Of a stretch of DNA of 21,290 nt, positions 1-6,788 are shown in pieces. Where the stretch lies: the NCBI GenBank assembly GCA_031267995.1, contig JAIRXZ010000017.1:1-21290 (forward strand). The letters run 5' to 3'. The DNA comes from Odoribacteraceae bacterium (GTDB lineage Bacteria > Bacteroidota > Bacteroidia > Bacteroidales > Marinifilaceae). Below the pieces are notes generated by a model. That model was not told where the DNA came from. It saw nothing but the letters and a program-made list of their open reading frames with translations, and did no database searches. The first letter of the stretch is position 1. The number at the start of each line of letters is the position of its first letter. The position numbers were made by a program, and so were the translations under genes.

Positions 1-63
1 GGCATCGGGGCGCGAATGGAGGGTATCGGGAGGCGAAACAAGCAAAATCCCGTCGTCCGCCGT

Positions 64-615
64 TCACGGCAGGAACAGCAGGGGCAACAGTGCCTTCAAA
101 TGCTTCAACTTCACGCGAAGGGCTTGATAGCCGGCCTTTTTCAGCGTTTTCACCGAGTTGGGTGAGATGGCCAGCGCCGCCGCCACCTCCTCGACGCTCA
201 TCTCCTCCATGCTCAGCTCGATCACGCGGCGCGTGCGTTCCGGCAATTCGCTAACGGCCTGGTGCACTTCGCCGCAGACCTCGGCGGCCACCATCAGGTG
301 ATCCTCCGTGAAGGCCTCCTCGCGCGTCATCCCGGCCAGGATGCGCCGCCGGTTGCCCTCGTCCCGCGCGCGGGTCATGATTTTGTTTTTAAGATAGGTG
401 AAAAGGTAGACCTTCACGGCCAGCAGGCTGTCGAACGTCGCCCGATGCTCCCAAAACCGGATAAAGGCCTCCTGCACAAGATCCTCGCTGGCCTCCCGGT
501 CGCGCGACAATTTGAAGACGTAGTAAAACAGCCGACCGTACAACTCCTCGTGGAGCATCCGGAAGGCCGTCCTCTCCCCGCGGGCAATTTTTTGAACGTG
601 AGTGTCTTCGAGCAT
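64..615 (-). CDS. ECF-type RNA polymerase sigma factor (sigma-70 family)
   Basis: An extracytoplasmic-function sigma factor of 183 residues that would direct RNA polymerase to a small regulon, in this phylum usually a SusC/SusD uptake operon. Region 2 is visible around residues 35-80, with the core-binding and -10-recognition segment DREASEDLVQEAFIRFWEHR. Region 4 is at about 120-170, with LPERTRRVIELSMEEMSVEEVAAALAISPNSVKT (written in pieces: LPERTRRVIELS, then EEVAAALAISPNSVKT) forming the -35-binding helix-turn-helix. I chose the ATG at 613-615 because the frame upstream (to 708) is Gly/Arg-rich and unlike any sigma factor; the family normally starts this close to region 2. The 63 bases beyond its stop run to the window edge with no recognisable gene; a FecR-type anti-sigma factor would be expected beyond it, but this cannot be seen. 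It is divergent from thyA. The regulon is unknown. Confidence 0.93.
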   Translation of the reverse strand: MLEDTHVQKIARGERTAFRMLHEELYGRLFYYVFKLSRDREASEDLVQEAFIRFWEHRATFDSLLAVKVYLFTYLKNKIMTRARDEGNRRRILAGMTREEAFTEDHLMVAAEVCGEVHQAVSELPERTRRVIELSMEEMSVEEVAAALAISPNSVKTLKKAGYQALRVKLKHLKALLPLLFLP

Positions 616-638
616 GTCGTGCGTGATGTTAACGTTCG

Positions 639-646
639 CGAATATA
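639..646 (-). promoter_or_regulatory. Candidate -7 element for the ECF sigma gene
   Basis: Read on the minus strand this is TATATTCG, one base from the Bacteroidetes -7 consensus TAnnTTTG, about 24 bases before the chosen sigma-factor ATG. No clear TTTG element is present about 20 bases upstream, so the call is weak. The same octamer occurs on the other strand before thyA. Confidence 0.33.
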
Positions 647-767
647 AGAGATAAAATCGAATCGACATAACTCCCGCGCCTCCCGGCGCCGCCCCCGGCG
701 GGGGTCAATGCCCTTCTCCGACGCGCGAACGGGCGGGGGCGAGGCTCGTTTTCGAGGCAGAAAAGCG

Positions 768-775
768 TATATTCG
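768..775 (+). promoter_or_regulatory. Candidate -7 element for thyA
   Basis: TATATTCG, one base off TAnnTTTG, ends 20 bases before the thyA ATG. A clear -33 TTTG is lacking; the nearest T-rich stretch (TTTTCG at 749-754) is too close. Proposed only because the identical octamer faces the divergent sigma gene at a comparable distance. Confidence 0.35.
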
Positions 776-795
776 CGGGAGAAATTTAACAGGAA

Positions 796-1590
796 ATGAG
801 AGCATATTTAGACCTTTTGGAGCGGATCCTGCGCGAGGGGACGCTGAAAAGCGACCGGACGGGTACCGGTACCATCAGCATCTTCGGGCACCAGGCGCGG
901 TTCGATCTTTCGGCCGGATTCCCGCTGGTCACCACCAAGCGGGTGCACCTGAAATCCATTATCCATGAACTCCTTTGGTTCCTCGCCGGGGATACCAACG
1001 CGCGCTACTTGCAGCGGAACGGGGTCAAGATTTGGGACGCGTGGGCGGACGCCGACGGCAATCTCGGCCACATTTACGGGTACCAGTGGCGCTCGTGGCC
1101 GTGCCCGGACGGGGGGCATGTCGACCAGATCAGCCGACTGCTGGAGGATATCCGCCGGACGCCGGACTCCCGCCGCCTCGTTGTAAGTGCCTGGAACGCC
1201 GGCGATCTGGATAACATGGCGTTGGCGCCTTGCCACGCGCTTTTCCAGTTTTACGTGGCGAACGGACGCCTCTCCTGCCAGCTTTACCAGCGGAGCGCCG
1301 ACGCTTTCCTGGGCGTGCCCTTTAATATAGCCTCTTACGCCCTCCTGACGATGATGGTGGCGAGGGTCAGCGGGCTGCAACCGGGGGAGTTTATTCACGC
1401 GTTCGGCGACGCGCATGTCTACCTGAACCACCTGGAACAGGTGAAGTTGCAACTTTCTCGCGATCCCCGGCCACTGCCGACGATGCACCTGCGGGAAGGG
1501 GTGCAATCGATCTTCGATTTCCGCTACGAGGATTTCGAGCTTCGCGGGTACGACCCACACCCGACCATCAAGGGCGAAATTTCTGTCTGA
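796..1590 (+). CDS. thyA: Thymidylate synthase
   Basis: Converts dUMP and 5,10-methylene-tetrahydrofolate to dTMP and dihydrofolate in the cytoplasm; this is the de novo source of thymidine nucleotides. The protein has 264 residues, the same length as the E. coli enzyme, and aligns to it without gaps by eye. The catalytic cysteine lies in LAPCHALFQFYV (Cys146). The phosphate-binding arginines are present as DRTGTGT near the N-terminus (Arg21) and SRRLVVSAWN (Arg126-127). RSADAFLGVPFNIASYALL carries the dUMP-binding Asp and Asn (169 and 177). The start is the ATG at 796, preceded by an A-rich stretch. The next gene, folA, starts 22 bases downstream and regenerates tetrahydrofolate from the dihydrofolate made here, so the pair is a functional unit. 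No unusual residues were seen. Confidence 0.98.
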   Translation: MRAYLDLLERILREGTLKSDRTGTGTISIFGHQARFDLSAGFPLVTTKRVHLKSIIHELLWFLAGDTNARYLQRNGVKIWDAWADADGNLGHIYGYQWRSWPCPDGGHVDQISRLLEDIRRTPDSRRLVVSAWNAGDLDNMALAPCHALFQFYVANGRLSCQLYQRSADAFLGVPFNIASYALLTMMVARVSGLQPGEFIHAFGDAHVYLNHLEQVKLQLSRDPRPLPTMHLREGVQSIFDFRYEDFELRGYDPHPTIKGEISV

Positions 1591-1612
1591 ATAATCTCCT
1601 GAAAACCACACC

Positions 1613-2107
1613 ATGATATCCATTATCGTCGCCGCTACCCCCTCCGGAATTATCGGTCGGGACAATCGCCTTCCCTGGCGACTGTCCGCTGACCTCAAGC
1701 GTTTTAAATCCCTCACCGCGGGGCGCGCCGTGCTGATGGGGCGCAAGACGTTCGAGTCTATCGGGCGGCCGCTGCCCGGTCGGCGCAACATCATCCTCTC
1801 CCGCGATGCCGCCTACAGGCCAGCCGGTTGCGAGGTGGCCGGGAGCATCGACGCCGCCCTCGCCCTGCTCGATCCTGCCGAGGAGTGCTTTGTCATCGGG
1901 GGAGAGAGCCTCTACCGGAGCTTCTGGCGCCGTGCCGATCGCCTCTATCTCACCCTCGTACATGCCGAAACGGGGGGGGATACCCGCGTGCCGCCCGTCG
2001 ATCCGGCCGAGTGGCGCGTGACCCGATCCGAGACGTTCCCCGCCGATGCCGATAACCAGCACCCGTACTCCTTCGTGGATCACGAGCGGGTAACCGACGA
2101 GGCCTGA
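1613..2107 (+). CDS. folA: Dihydrofolate reductase
   Basis: Reduces dihydrofolate to tetrahydrofolate with NADPH, closing the cycle opened by thymidylate synthase. The protein has 164 residues, normal for bacterial DHFR. It starts MISIIVAATPSGIIGRDNRLPW, with the substrate-site acid at Asp27 in LSADLKRFK, as in the E. coli enzyme. The NADPH-binding segments are visible as VLMGRKTFESIGRPLPGR and FVIGGESLYRSF. It is the target of trimethoprim; resistance cannot be judged from sequence alone. The stop codon overlaps the start of the next gene by one base (TGATG, 2105-2109), which suggests translational coupling to the LPS-kinase gene, so all three are probably on one mRNA. Confidence 0.97.
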   Translation: MISIIVAATPSGIIGRDNRLPWRLSADLKRFKSLTAGRAVLMGRKTFESIGRPLPGRRNIILSRDAAYRPAGCEVAGSIDAALALLDPAEECFVIGGESLYRSFWRRADRLYLTLVHAETGGDTRVPPVDPAEWRVTRSETFPADADNQHPYSFVDHERVTDEA

Positions 2108-2889
2108 TGGAACGCCGCGACTATTGTGTCCGCGAGGAGTATAAACACCTGGAGTCCGCCCTGTTGGCTATCCCGGATGCTTTCGCCGGCAGCGGGCGAA
2201 TCATCAAACGGGGACGCAACGAGATTCGCGTGATGGAGGTGGAGGGGATTTCTCTCAACGTGAAGTCGTTTAAGCGTCCCAACTTCGTTAACCGCTTTGT
2301 TTACGCGTACCTTCGTCCTTCCAAGGCGCGCCGTTCTTTCCTCTACGCCAGCAAGTTGTTGGGGCTGGGCATCGGCACGCCCGATCCCGTGGCGTGCATC
2401 GTTTACCGGGGGCGCGGCGGCGTTACCCGCAGCTTTTACATCTCGCGCCAGGTGCCTTTTGATTACGAGTTTCGCGACTTGCGCTCGAAGCGCCCCGCGG
2501 GGATGGACGAGCTGCTCCGCGCCTTCACCCGCTTTACCTGGGAGATGCACCGGAACGGGATCTATTTCCTCGACCATTCCCCCGGAAACACGCTGATCGC
2601 CAGGGAGGGGGACGACTTCCGCTTTTATCTCGTGGACTTGAACAGGATGCGATTTTGCCGCGTCTCCCCCCGCGCCGGCCTGCGCAATTTCTGCCGCCTG
2701 AATGCCGACGAGGAGATGATCCGGGTGATGGCCGGCGAGTACGCCCGCCTGACCGGTTCGGATGCCGACGCGATGACGAAGCGCCTCTCCCGCTGGACAA
2801 AACAGCACGATGACCGCGTGCAGAGGCGACGGGCGCGACGCGGGATAAAAAAACGCGCACGCGGGGGCGTCACCCCTTCCGTTTCTTGA
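2107..2889 (+). CDS. Lipopolysaccharide kinase, Kdo/WaaP family
   Basis: A small protein-kinase-fold enzyme of 260 residues that probably phosphorylates Kdo or a core sugar of LPS on the cytoplasmic side of the inner membrane. The kinase landmarks are visible: a lysine in NVKSFKRP (Lys53) where ATP would be gripped; a catalytic-loop motif HRNGIYFLDHSPGN with Asp156 and Asn161; and FYLVDLNRMRF with Asp177 in the place of the DFG aspartate. The C-terminus is very basic (residues 235-255, mostly Arg and Lys), which may hold it at the membrane surface. The start codon overlaps the folA stop. The 3' end overlaps the convergent CDP-glycerol transferase-like gene by 20 bases. The fold and the family are well supported; the exact acceptor sugar is inferred. 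Confidence 0.85.
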   Translation: MERRDYCVREEYKHLESALLAIPDAFAGSGRIIKRGRNEIRVMEVEGISLNVKSFKRPNFVNRFVYAYLRPSKARRSFLYASKLLGLGIGTPDPVACIVYRGRGGVTRSFYISRQVPFDYEFRDLRSKRPAGMDELLRAFTRFTWEMHRNGIYFLDHSPGNTLIAREGDDFRFYLVDLNRMRFCRVSPRAGLRNFCRLNADEEMIRVMAGEYARLTGSDADAMTKRLSRWTKQHDDRVQRRRARRGIKKRARGGVTPSVS

Positions 2890-3922
2890 TTTTTCCGAAT
2901 TTTTTGATGCATTGATACCTCCGCCAGGGATTCAATTTCCGCTCTTTGGGAACGCCCCGGCGGGCGATGTAGTCGGCGGCGGCCTCTATCATTCGCCTGG
3001 ACACAAGTCCATCGCGATGAGGGTCGTACGCGGCGATGAGTTGCTGCCGCTGGAGGGCAAACGCGTCCGACGACGCCCCGTCAAAGGCGTCGAGCAGCGC
3101 GTCGGCATCGGTGAAGTTCATCCAGCGGCCGGCGGCCACGGCGTTGTTGAACGCGACCACGGGCTTGTCCGCCAGCAGCGCCTCGTAGAGGGCGGAGGAG
3201 GTGTCGCTGATGACGACGTCGGAGATGAGAATGTACTTCGCGAGGGCGTGATCGTCGATCCATACCGCGTGCTCCACCTCGCCGGCCAGCCGCCGGTACG
3301 CCTCCACCCATTCCGGGCGGGTGAGGGGGTGCAACTTGATCAGCAGCAGCACGTCGCGCTCGGCTACCAATCGCCGCAACGATCCTTCCAAAAAGGGCAG
3401 GGAGGTCAGCGACGGCGAAAAGGTGGGGGCGTAGAGGGCTACCTGCCGGCGGCCGTGGTCGCGGAGGAGTTGTTGCCGCTCGGCGTCGAAATCGTGGAGG
3501 TGTTGGTGGATCCAATCCTGTCGCGTCCAGCCGGTTTCCACCACCTCGAAATCCCCGTGGCGCACCGCCAGGCGGCGGAATCGCTCCGTGAAATAGGGGC
3601 CTTGCGTGAGGTACAAATCGAGGTAGTGGCGGATGATCCAGTGTCCCTTTTTCTCGGCGGCGTACCCGTGAAAGATCTCAATTTTCACGCCGGGAAGGTA
3701 GTAGGGGACAATGTTGCCGGGGACGAAAATAGCCTCCGGCGAGAAGTCGTACAACGTCTGCATGTCGTTGGTAAACACCACCTCGTCGTGCCGGGGAAAG
3801 TCGGGGATATTGCGGGCGTCCACGAACCACAGGACGTCGTGCCCTCCCTTCGCGGCCTCCTCCTGTAGGGGGAAGAGGATGGAGATGGCGTATTTTTGCT
3901 CGCAAAACAGGGCTATTCTCAT
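2870..3922 (-). CDS. CDP-glycerol glycerophosphotransferase-like (TagF family)
   Basis: A 350-residue cytoplasmic protein resembling the catalytic domain of TagB/TagF enzymes, which move polyol-phosphate from a CDP-activated donor to a growing chain. Visible landmarks are EIFHGYAAEKKG (His85 region, in the position of the family's catalytic His-Gly), ETGWTRQDW, YAPTFSPS at 164-171, IKLHPLTRPEW with the KLHP motif at 196-199, and SDTSSALYEALLADKPVV at 239 onward, the nucleotide-binding end of the GT-B fold. There is no signal peptide and no membrane segment. It is shorter than two-domain teichoic acid polymerases, so it may be a single-addition transferase. It is divergent from the fused cytidylyltransferase gene that could make its donor. 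A weak -7 box (TAGTGTTG on the minus strand, 3942-3949) lies just upstream. The acceptor is unknown; a capsule or LPS glycan is the likely one in a Gram-negative. Confidence 0.85.
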   Translation of the reverse strand: MRIALFCEQKYAISILFPLQEEAAKGGHDVLWFVDARNIPDFPRHDEVVFTNDMQTLYDFSPEAIFVPGNIVPYYLPGVKIEIFHGYAAEKKGHWIIRHYLDLYLTQGPYFTERFRRLAVRHGDFEVVETGWTRQDWIHQHLHDFDAERQQLLRDHGRRQVALYAPTFSPSLTSLPFLEGSLRRLVAERDVLLLIKLHPLTRPEWVEAYRRLAGEVEHAVWIDDHALAKYILISDVVISDTSSALYEALLADKPVVAFNNAVAAGRWMNFTDADALLDAFDGASSDAFALQRQQLIAAYDPHRDGLVSRRMIEAAADYIARRGVPKERKLNPWRRYQCIKKFGKIKKRKG

Positions 3923-4020
3923 GGTGAAAAATTTTATCGTGCAACACTATAGTTTCGGTCGTCGTCGCCGCCCCCTTTCGCGTCGTCGAGAAAAGATTCC
4001 TCCCCCGGTTCGGCAAAACG

Positions 4021-4052
4021 CTTGCGGCGTGCCAAAATTATACATAATTTTG
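4021..4052 (+). promoter_or_regulatory. Bacteroidetes-type promoter of the fused cytidylyltransferase gene
   Basis: A -33-like CTTG (4021-4024), a 20-base spacer and TAATTTTG (4045-4052, full match to TAnnTTTG) followed by CAG. Transcription would start near 4059, giving a leader of about 13 bases before the ATG at 4072. Confidence 0.6.
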
Positions 4053-4071
4053 CAGACTAAAGAGCCGAACC

Positions 4072-5424
4072 ATGAGGAAAGTGATTACATACGGAACGTT
4101 TGACGTGCTGCACCACGGCCACGTCAACCTGCTGCGGCGGGCGAGAGAGCTGGGGGATTACCTGATTGTCGGGGTGACTTCCGAGCATTACGATAAGGCG
4201 CGCGGGAAACTGAACGTGCGAAAAAGCCTGCTGGAACGCGTGGGCGATGTCCGCGGAACGGGACTGGCCGACGAGATTATCGTGGAGGAGTACGAGGGAC
4301 AGAAAATCGACGATATCCAACGACACGGCGTGGAGATTTTTGCCATCGGATCGGACTGGCTGGGCAAGTTCGACTATCTTCGAGAATACTGCAACGTGAT
4401 CTACCTTGAACGCACCAAGGACGTCTCCAGCACGATGATACGGGATAGGACGCGTCGCGTGGTGGAGATGGGAATCATCGGCAGCGGGCGGATTGCCGGC
4501 CGTTTCGTCCCCGAATCCAAATATGTCAGCGGCGTGGAGGCGTCGGGCGTTTACAACCCCCGCGGGGAGTCGGCGGCGGCCTTCCGCGACCGGCACGAGC
4601 TGCGCTTTGCCACGGACAACCTGGAGGCGCTCCTCTCGCGGGTGGAGGCCGTTTACGTGGCGTCGCCCCACCCGTCGCACGCGTCGCACGTCCGGGAAGC
4701 CCTGCTCGCGGGCAAACACGTGCTTTGCGAGAAACCGATGGTGCTGACGGCGAGAGAGTCCGTCGAACTGCACGCCCTGGCCGCCAGCCGGGGGGTAGTC
4801 CTCCTGGAGGCTTTAAAAAGCGCCTACTGTCCCGGCTTTAAGCACCTGGTGAGCCTCCTCAAAAGCGGCGCCATCGGCCAAATCAGGGACATCGCGGCCT
4901 CTTTCAGCAAGCTGGTGGAGGGACAGCCGCGGGAGATGCGCCGCGAACAGGCGGGGGGAAGCATGACGGAGCTGGGTTCCTACGTCCTCCTGCCCGTGAT
5001 TAAATTGCTGGGGGTGAATTACCGGCGAGCCTCGTTCTACTCCTGTCACGACGGCGACGGCGTGGATATTTTCACCCGCGGCCTCGTCGAATATCCCACC
5101 GCCACGGCCTCTTTCAAGGTGGGGCTGGGCGTGAAGACGGAGGGCGACCTCGTCGTCTCCGGCACGCGGGGATACGCCTACGTGCCCGCGCCGTGGTGGA
5201 AAACAGAGTATTTTGAATTGAGACACGAGAATCAAAACGACGTGAACAGGCACTTCTATCGCTTCGACGGCGACGGCCTGCGCTACGAAATCGACGAGTT
5301 CCTGCGGCTGATTCGCGACGACGAGGTGCGACACTCTTACCTCTTTGCCCCGGCCGAGTCCACCGCCATCGCGGGGATCATCGAACTCTTCCTGAAGGGC
5401 GAACACACCACGCGGATCGACTAA
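4072..5424 (+). CDS. Fused TagD-type cytidylyltransferase and Gfo/Idh/MocA oxidoreductase
   Basis: A 450-residue cytoplasmic fusion. Residues 1 to about 130 closely match glycerol-3-phosphate cytidylyltransferase: the start MRKVITYGTFDVLHHGHVNLL holds the HxGH nucleotide-binding motif (His14-His17), and RTKDVSSTMIRDR at 114-126 replaces the RTEGISTT signature of TagD. Residues from about 133 to the end form a Gfo/Idh/MocA dehydrogenase: GIIGSGRIAG is the Rossmann NAD(P) loop at 134-143, and LCEKPMVLTA (218-227) carries the family's EKP catalytic lysine (Lys221). The later part, with GGSMTELGSYVLLP, fits the C-terminal alpha/beta substrate domain. A CDP-activated alditol could be made by one polypeptide doing reduction and activation, and then used by the divergent TagF-like gene. 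The join is clean, with no frame break. The actual sugar or polyol substrate is not known. Confidence 0.9.
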   Translation: MRKVITYGTFDVLHHGHVNLLRRARELGDYLIVGVTSEHYDKARGKLNVRKSLLERVGDVRGTGLADEIIVEEYEGQKIDDIQRHGVEIFAIGSDWLGKFDYLREYCNVIYLERTKDVSSTMIRDRTRRVVEMGIIGSGRIAGRFVPESKYVSGVEASGVYNPRGESAAAFRDRHELRFATDNLEALLSRVEAVYVASPHPSHASHVREALLAGKHVLCEKPMVLTARESVELHALAASRGVVLLEALKSAYCPGFKHLVSLLKSGAIGQIRDIAASFSKLVEGQPREMRREQAGGSMTELGSYVLLPVIKLLGVNYRRASFYSCHDGDGVDIFTRGLVEYPTATASFKVGLGVKTEGDLVVSGTRGYAYVPAPWWKTEYFELRHENQNDVNRHFYRFDGDGLRYEIDEFLRLIRDDEVRHSYLFAPAESTAIAGIIELFLKGEHTTRID

Positions 5425-5453
5425 TTTCTCCCGCGGGAAACCTTATCAACCCC

Positions 5454-6401
5454 TCACAACCCCCTCCACACCAGCGCCGACGCCCCGATGGTAGCCCCGT
5501 CGGGCAGCGCCGAGGGCAGGACGGCCACCTTCCCCTTGTACAGGAAAAGCAAATTCTCCTCCATCGACCGCCTTATCGCCTCGTGAAAACAGGCGCCCGC
5601 CCTGGCCGCTCCCCCTTGCAAAAAAATCGCCTCCGGCCGCACCACCGCCACCAGGTTGGCCAGCGCCAGCCCCAGCATCTCCCCGGCAGCCCGCAGCGTC
5701 TTCATCGCGATGGGATCCCCTTGACCGGCCGCCTCGTCAATCGCCTTGGAACCGAGGGACGAAAACGGAATCTCCCGCAACGGGCTATCCTCCACCTCCG
5801 TCGCCATCAGCTCGAAAGCCGTCCGTTTGATCCCCGTGGCCGACACGTAAGTCTCCAGGCACCCGCGTCGCCCGCACCCGCACGCCCTGCCGCCGGGCAC
5901 GACAATCGTGTGTCCCAGCTCGCCGGCCAACCCGTCGTGCCCGTACACCAGCTCCCCGTTGAGGACGATGCCGCACCCCAACCCCGTGCCCAGCGTGACG
6001 ACCACGAAATGCCGCATCCCCCGCGCCGCCCCGTACGTCATCTCCCCCAGGAGGGCGGCCTTGGCGTCATTCACCACGAACACCGGCACGCCAAAACGCG
6101 CCCGGAAAAGGGCAACCACCGGCACCACCCCCTTCCACGGCAGGTTGCTTGCGTGGAACGTCCCGTCGTCGCTATTCCCCGTCGGCACCCCGATGCCCAC
6201 CCCGGCAATCGCCGCGCCCAGGTCGGCCGCCCGCCCCGTCGCGATGGCGTGCACCCGCTCGATAAGATCCTCCACGCGGGGAAAATCCCACGTCCTGATG
6301 CCCTCCTCGACGAGCCGCTCGCCCGTCGCCGTGATTAACCCGATCATGATGTTGGTGCCCCCGATGTCGATGCCGACGGCCACTTGCTGTTGTTCTTGCA
6401 T
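5454..6401 (-). CDS. ROK-family sugar kinase (glucokinase-like)
   Basis: A 315-residue cytoplasmic kinase that would phosphorylate glucose or a related hexose with ATP. VGIDIGGTNIMIGLI at 9-23 is the phosphate-1 ATP loop. FVVNDAKAALLGE has the catalytic base Asp112. VVTLGTGLGCGIV is the second phosphate loop. ELGHTIV (161-167) and CGCGRRGCLETY (174 onward) supply the zinc-binding His and three Cys of the ROK signature. There is no N-terminal helix-turn-helix, so it is a kinase rather than an NagC/XylR-type repressor. Its 5' leader contains two terminator-like hairpins (6437-6527). It is convergent with the fused cytidylyltransferase gene, 29 bases away. Hexose versus N-acetyl-mannosamine or other amino sugar specificity cannot be decided here. 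Confidence 0.92.
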   Translation of the reverse strand: MQEQQQVAVGIDIGGTNIMIGLITATGERLVEEGIRTWDFPRVEDLIERVHAIATGRAADLGAAIAGVGIGVPTGNSDDGTFHASNLPWKGVVPVVALFRARFGVPVFVVNDAKAALLGEMTYGAARGMRHFVVVTLGTGLGCGIVLNGELVYGHDGLAGELGHTIVVPGGRACGCGRRGCLETYVSATGIKRTAFELMATEVEDSPLREIPFSSLGSKAIDEAAGQGDPIAMKTLRAAGEMLGLALANLVAVVRPEAIFLQGGAARAGACFHEAIRRSMEENLLFLYKGKVAVLPSALPDGATIGASALVWRGL

Positions 6402-6436
6402 GATTATCTCGTTTTTGATTGGGGGCTAAAAGTAAT

Positions 6437-6468
6437 AAAAAAAACAGGAGACCGCCACCGCGATCTCC
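6437..6468 (-). terminator. Rho-independent terminator or attenuator, ROK-proximal
   Basis: On the minus strand the arms GGAGATCGC and GCGGTCTCC (6460-6468 and 6447-6455) form nine pairs with one G-U wobble around a GGTG loop. Two bases later comes a run of eight T (6437-6444). It lies only 36 bases before the ROK start codon, so it either ends transcription arriving from upstream or controls entry into the ROK gene. Confidence 0.78.
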
Positions 6469-6498
6469 CGGAATAAATTGCCCTGCCAACCGGGCAAA

Positions 6499-6527
6499 AG
6501 AAAAAGAGACCGATGGGGCGGTCTCTT
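6499..6527 (-). terminator. Rho-independent terminator, distal hairpin
   Basis: A perfect nine-base-pair stem, AAGAGACCG with CGGTCTCTT (6504-6512 and 6519-6527), six-base loop, followed on the minus strand by a T-rich tract (TTTTTCTTTT). It probably ends the transcript starting near 6585, or a hydrolase read-through. Its arms are complementary to those of the next hairpin. Confidence 0.7.
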
Positions 6528-6585
6528 AAACTAACTACTAACCTAAACATACAAACTTATGAAAAAAAACTGTGTCTTTGTCTTT
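6499..6585 (-). ncRNA. Possible small RNA or leader RNA
   Basis: If TACATTTG at 6592-6599 is a promoter, a transcript of roughly 85 bases would run from about 6585 to the first terminator. It would contain a U-rich stretch, a TTTAGGTTAGTAGTTAG segment free of strong structure, and the terminal hairpin. No RNA family is recognised; the call rests only on promoter, spacing and terminator. Confidence 0.3.
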
Positions 6586-6591
6586 CCTCTG

Positions 6592-6599
6592 CAAATGTA
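6592..6599 (-). promoter_or_regulatory. Candidate -7 element ahead of the ROK leader
   Basis: TACATTTG on the minus strand is a full match to TAnnTTTG and is followed by CAG, like the promoter at 4045-4052. A TTTG -33 element is not evident at 19-21 bases upstream (TTAACG is the nearest), so confidence is moderate. Confidence 0.42.
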
Positions 6600-6673
6600 G
6601 GGCAGCCCGGTGGGGTGACGCGTTAAGAGTTCGTTAATCTTTTCTATATGTAGCTTTAAAGTGACGCCCGACG

Positions 6674-6700
6674 GATGCCGGGAGCATCCTCCCGGTCATC
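6674..6700. other. Imperfect hairpin after the hydrolase gene
   Basis: GATG-CCGGGA (6674-6683) and TCCCGG-T-CATC (6690-6700) pair with a single bulge around GCATCC. It starts about 90 bases past the hydrolase stop and has no T-run on the minus strand, so it could be an mRNA 3'-end stabiliser rather than a classical terminator. Confidence 0.45.
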
Positions 6701-6788
6701 GTCCAACCTCCTGTACGCGAGTATCCCTCCACCCCGTCCCGCCGCCTTAAAAACGTGAAAAAACGTGGGAAAGATATCGCGCCGGCAT

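Larger units (their letters stand above)
6402..6788. other. Intergenic region between the hydrolase and ROK genes
   Basis: This 387-base gap has no credible gene. Read on the minus strand it holds, in order, an imperfect hairpin (6674-6700), a promoter-like TACATTTG (6592-6599), a hairpin with a T-run (6499-6527) and a second hairpin with an eight-T run (6437-6468). The last 36 bases before the ROK ATG are A/T-rich. Confidence 0.7.

Noticed and set aside
616..708. Longer start for the left ECF sigma factor
   Set aside because: The extra 31 residues (Gly/Arg-rich, then hydrophobic) have no counterpart in the family and cover the candidate promoter.
808..1794. Minus-strand ORF of 328 codons across thyA and folA
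   Set aside because: It is antisense to two unmistakable genes and has no recognisable domain.
5425..5453. Terminator between the fused gene and the ROK gene
   Set aside because: Only a short CCCGCGGG palindrome is present, with no convincing stem and no T-run.
6559..6600. A 13-codon plus-strand ORF, MKKNCVFVFPLQM
   Set aside because: It overlaps the minus-strand promoter-like site, has no plus-strand promoter or downstream gene to regulate, and is too short to judge.
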